Source of the DNA: Nitrospira defluvii
GTDB lineage: Bacteria > Nitrospirota > Nitrospiria > Nitrospirales > Nitrospiraceae
NCBI GenBank assembly: GCA_000196815.1
Contig: FP929003.1
Coordinates: 2,069,501 to 2,133,500, forward strand
Reading direction: 5' to 3'
Length of the DNA stretch: 64,000 nucleotides
Shown: positions 63,146 to 64,000 of the stretch, in pieces
Layout: each line of letters begins with the position of its first letter
How positions within the stretch are numbered: position 1 is the first letter of the stretch
Translations under genes and position numbers: made by a program
Notes under the pieces: model-generated
Told to the model about the DNA's origin: nothing
The model's database searches: none
What the model saw: only the letters and a program-made list of their open reading frames with translations

Positions 63146-63230
63146 AAAAAATAAAAAGCCCGCGATCGTATGACCGTGGGCTCTGGGAATTAAATTCCTC
63201 GGGCCTCTGCTGAAAGAAGCGGCAGAGACT
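63146..63230 (-). ncRNA. Candidate Fur-controlled small RNA or attenuated leader
   Basis: On the minus strand, downstream of a promoter with a Fur-like box, about 85 nt contain three stem-loops. SL1 is CTCTGC...GCAGAG (bases 63205-63227). SL2 is GGAATTTAATTCC (63186-63198). SL3 is AGCCC...GGGCT, extended inward by CG/CG across one mismatch (63157-63182), and is followed by a T-rich tract TTTTTATTTTTT (63157-63146). Stem plus T-tract is a good intrinsic terminator, 12 bases before the AraC gene start. The layout (Fur box, about 85 nt, terminator) is that of RyhB/PrrF-type sRNAs; a transcription attenuator for the AraC operon fits equally well. No sequence homology is claimed. Confidence 0.55.
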
Positions 63231-63235
63231 ATCTC

Positions 63236-63264
63236 GTTATTGAGTACGATTCTCAATATCACAA
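63236..63264 (-). promoter_or_regulatory. Promoter with embedded Fur-like box
   Basis: On the minus strand, TTGTGA (-35, bases 63259-63264) and AATAAC (-10, 63236-63241) are 17 bp apart, each matching 4 of 6 consensus positions. Between and over them lies the perfect palindrome TATTGAG-TACGATT-CTCAATA (63238-63258), close to the TTGAGAATnATTCTCAA form of Fur sites. Iron-bound Fur here would block transcription towards the sRNA/AraC side. Confidence 0.6.
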
Positions 63265-63352
63265 TTTTGGAAAATATGTCAAGCGGGCTGTGGAGCAAAG
63301 CGTCAGGCTACCAAGTGATCGTTTGGAAATGTATCCGGAACGGAGCGGAGTA

Positions 63353-64000
63353 TTAGGAGCGATGTCCGCCGACTAATGTCAGAAACATGGCCGTCATGGC
63401 CATAAGTGCAATGCCTGTCCACACACCATAGGCCATGTGAAGCTTGCGGGAGCTCGTGTAGGTCATCGCCACCAATGCAAACACGACGTATAAGAGCGAT
63501 CCGGCGGCTAACGCATACCAGACGAGAGAGAGGTATGGCGATATGGTGAGTCCGCTCAGGACCGTTCCGATACAGGTCGGCGCGCCACCGGTCAAGCCGA
63601 GTAATACAGCTGTGCGTGCAGTAATCGGAGATAGTCCGGCGGCCCCGACGATGCCGAATCCTTCGGTTCCATTGTGGAGGGCGAATCCGGCCACCAGGAG
63701 TCCGCTCAACGCCCATTCTCCGCCGGCGTAAGCGGTTCCGATCGCCAGTCCTTCACCCAGGTTGTGAAGACCCATGCCCGCCGCGATGACGAATGGGAGT
63801 GCCAGTGCCTGGCCTGCGTGCCGGCTCGTTAGAAGTCGGTGTTTTTCGAGGTGGACAAGACCGACAAAGCTGAGGAACAGGCTGCCTAGAAACAGCAGCC
63901 ACGAGAAGGGATCGCGCGCTCCCATCAACTCCACGGCTTCGTGCATCAAGTCGAAGAAGAGATAGGTCAGTACCCCGGTGGAGAGCCCGATCAGGCCGGC
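63353..64000 (-). CDS. ZIP-family metal transporter, 5' end outside window
   Basis: The frame is open through base 64000, so the N terminus is cut off. About 215 residues show several transmembrane helices and the ZIP metal-path motifs AAGMGLHNLGEGLAIG (TM4 type, HN-x-x-E) and ALHNGTEGFGIVG (TM5 type). The visible start, AGLIGLSTGVLTYLFFDLMH, also belongs to a membrane helix. ZIP proteins (ZupT-like) bring Zn, Fe or Mn into the cytoplasm. A downstream TTG at 63949 is not the real start, because the family sequence continues upstream. It adds a divalent-metal uptake route to the iron region. Confidence 0.9.
   Translation of the reverse strand, partial: AGLIGLSTGVLTYLFFDLMHEAVELMGARDPFSWLLFLGSLFLSFVGLVHLEKHRLLTSRHAGQALALPFVIAAGMGLHNLGEGLAIGTAYAGGEWALSGLLVAGFALHNGTEGFGIVGAAGLSPITARTAVLLGLTGGAPTCIGTVLSGLTISPYLSLVWYALAAGSLLYVVFALVAMTYTSSRKLHMAYGVWTGIALMAMTAMFLTLVGGHRS

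Noticed and set aside
1-64000. CRISPR array, prophage, integrase or IS transposase
   Set aside because: No regularly spaced short repeats, no transposase or integrase motifs, and no tRNA-linked att site were seen; the Com-like small protein alone is not evidence of a prophage.

Overview
The window is a roughly 64 kb iron-acquisition region of a GC-rich Gram-negative bacterium. There is no rRNA or tRNA to place it. Gene style, TonB/FecIR content and two diverged intergenic repeats of a type I associate with Nitrospira make that genus my best guess (inference only).

Bases 1-34312 (+ strand) are one long, tightly packed operon: the end of a penicillin-acylase-family enzyme, an MbtH protein, a type II thioesterase, a stand-alone SyrP-type Asp beta-hydroxylase, and four non-ribosomal peptide synthetases with eight adenylation domains. 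Module order by sequence: (1) C-A(DIWELTADD)-T, (2) C-A(Ser)-T | (3) C-A(DIWELTADD)-T, (4) C-A(Ser)-T-E | (5) C-A(Asp)-T, (6) C-A(DIWELTADD)-T, then a C domain and a fused SyrP-type hydroxylase | (7) a degenerate C-like domain-A(Asp)-T, (8) C-A(unassigned)-T-TE. Read co-linearly this predicts X-Ser-X-D-Ser-(OH)Asp-X-(OH)Asp-Y, most likely a beta-hydroxyaspartate siderophore, perhaps made as an acylated precursor and trimmed by the acylase. The two Ser A-T units are a 1708-bp direct repeat with one visible difference.

Bases 34457-41063 (- strand) form a second packed operon, exbB-exbD-tonB-hypothetical-MFP-RND pump, which places TonB energisation and a candidate siderophore exporter in one transcription unit. 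A lipoprotein S9 peptidase (41378-43465, +) is divergent from it. Then come a cupin, a small lipoprotein carrying an orphan TonB-receptor plug segment, and another small lipoprotein.

Bases 44883-64000 hold three sigma(FecI)-FecR-TonB-dependent-receptor cassettes (all - strand), a Fur-family regulator, a PepSY/FoxB-like membrane protein (candidate ferrisiderophore reductase), a second tonB led by a short AraC-type regulator, a 57-residue zinc-ribbon protein too short for a usual ORF cutoff, and a ZIP metal transporter cut by the right edge. Two Fur-box-like sites are visible; one drives a short structured transcript with its own terminator, a good candidate for a Fur-controlled small RNA. Two copies of a composite inverted-repeat element lie between genes.

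Together the genes cover siderophore assembly, tailoring, export, sensing, TonB-dependent uptake, possible reductive release and iron-responsive control. Substrate assignments come from hand-read specificity codes and should be treated as predictions.
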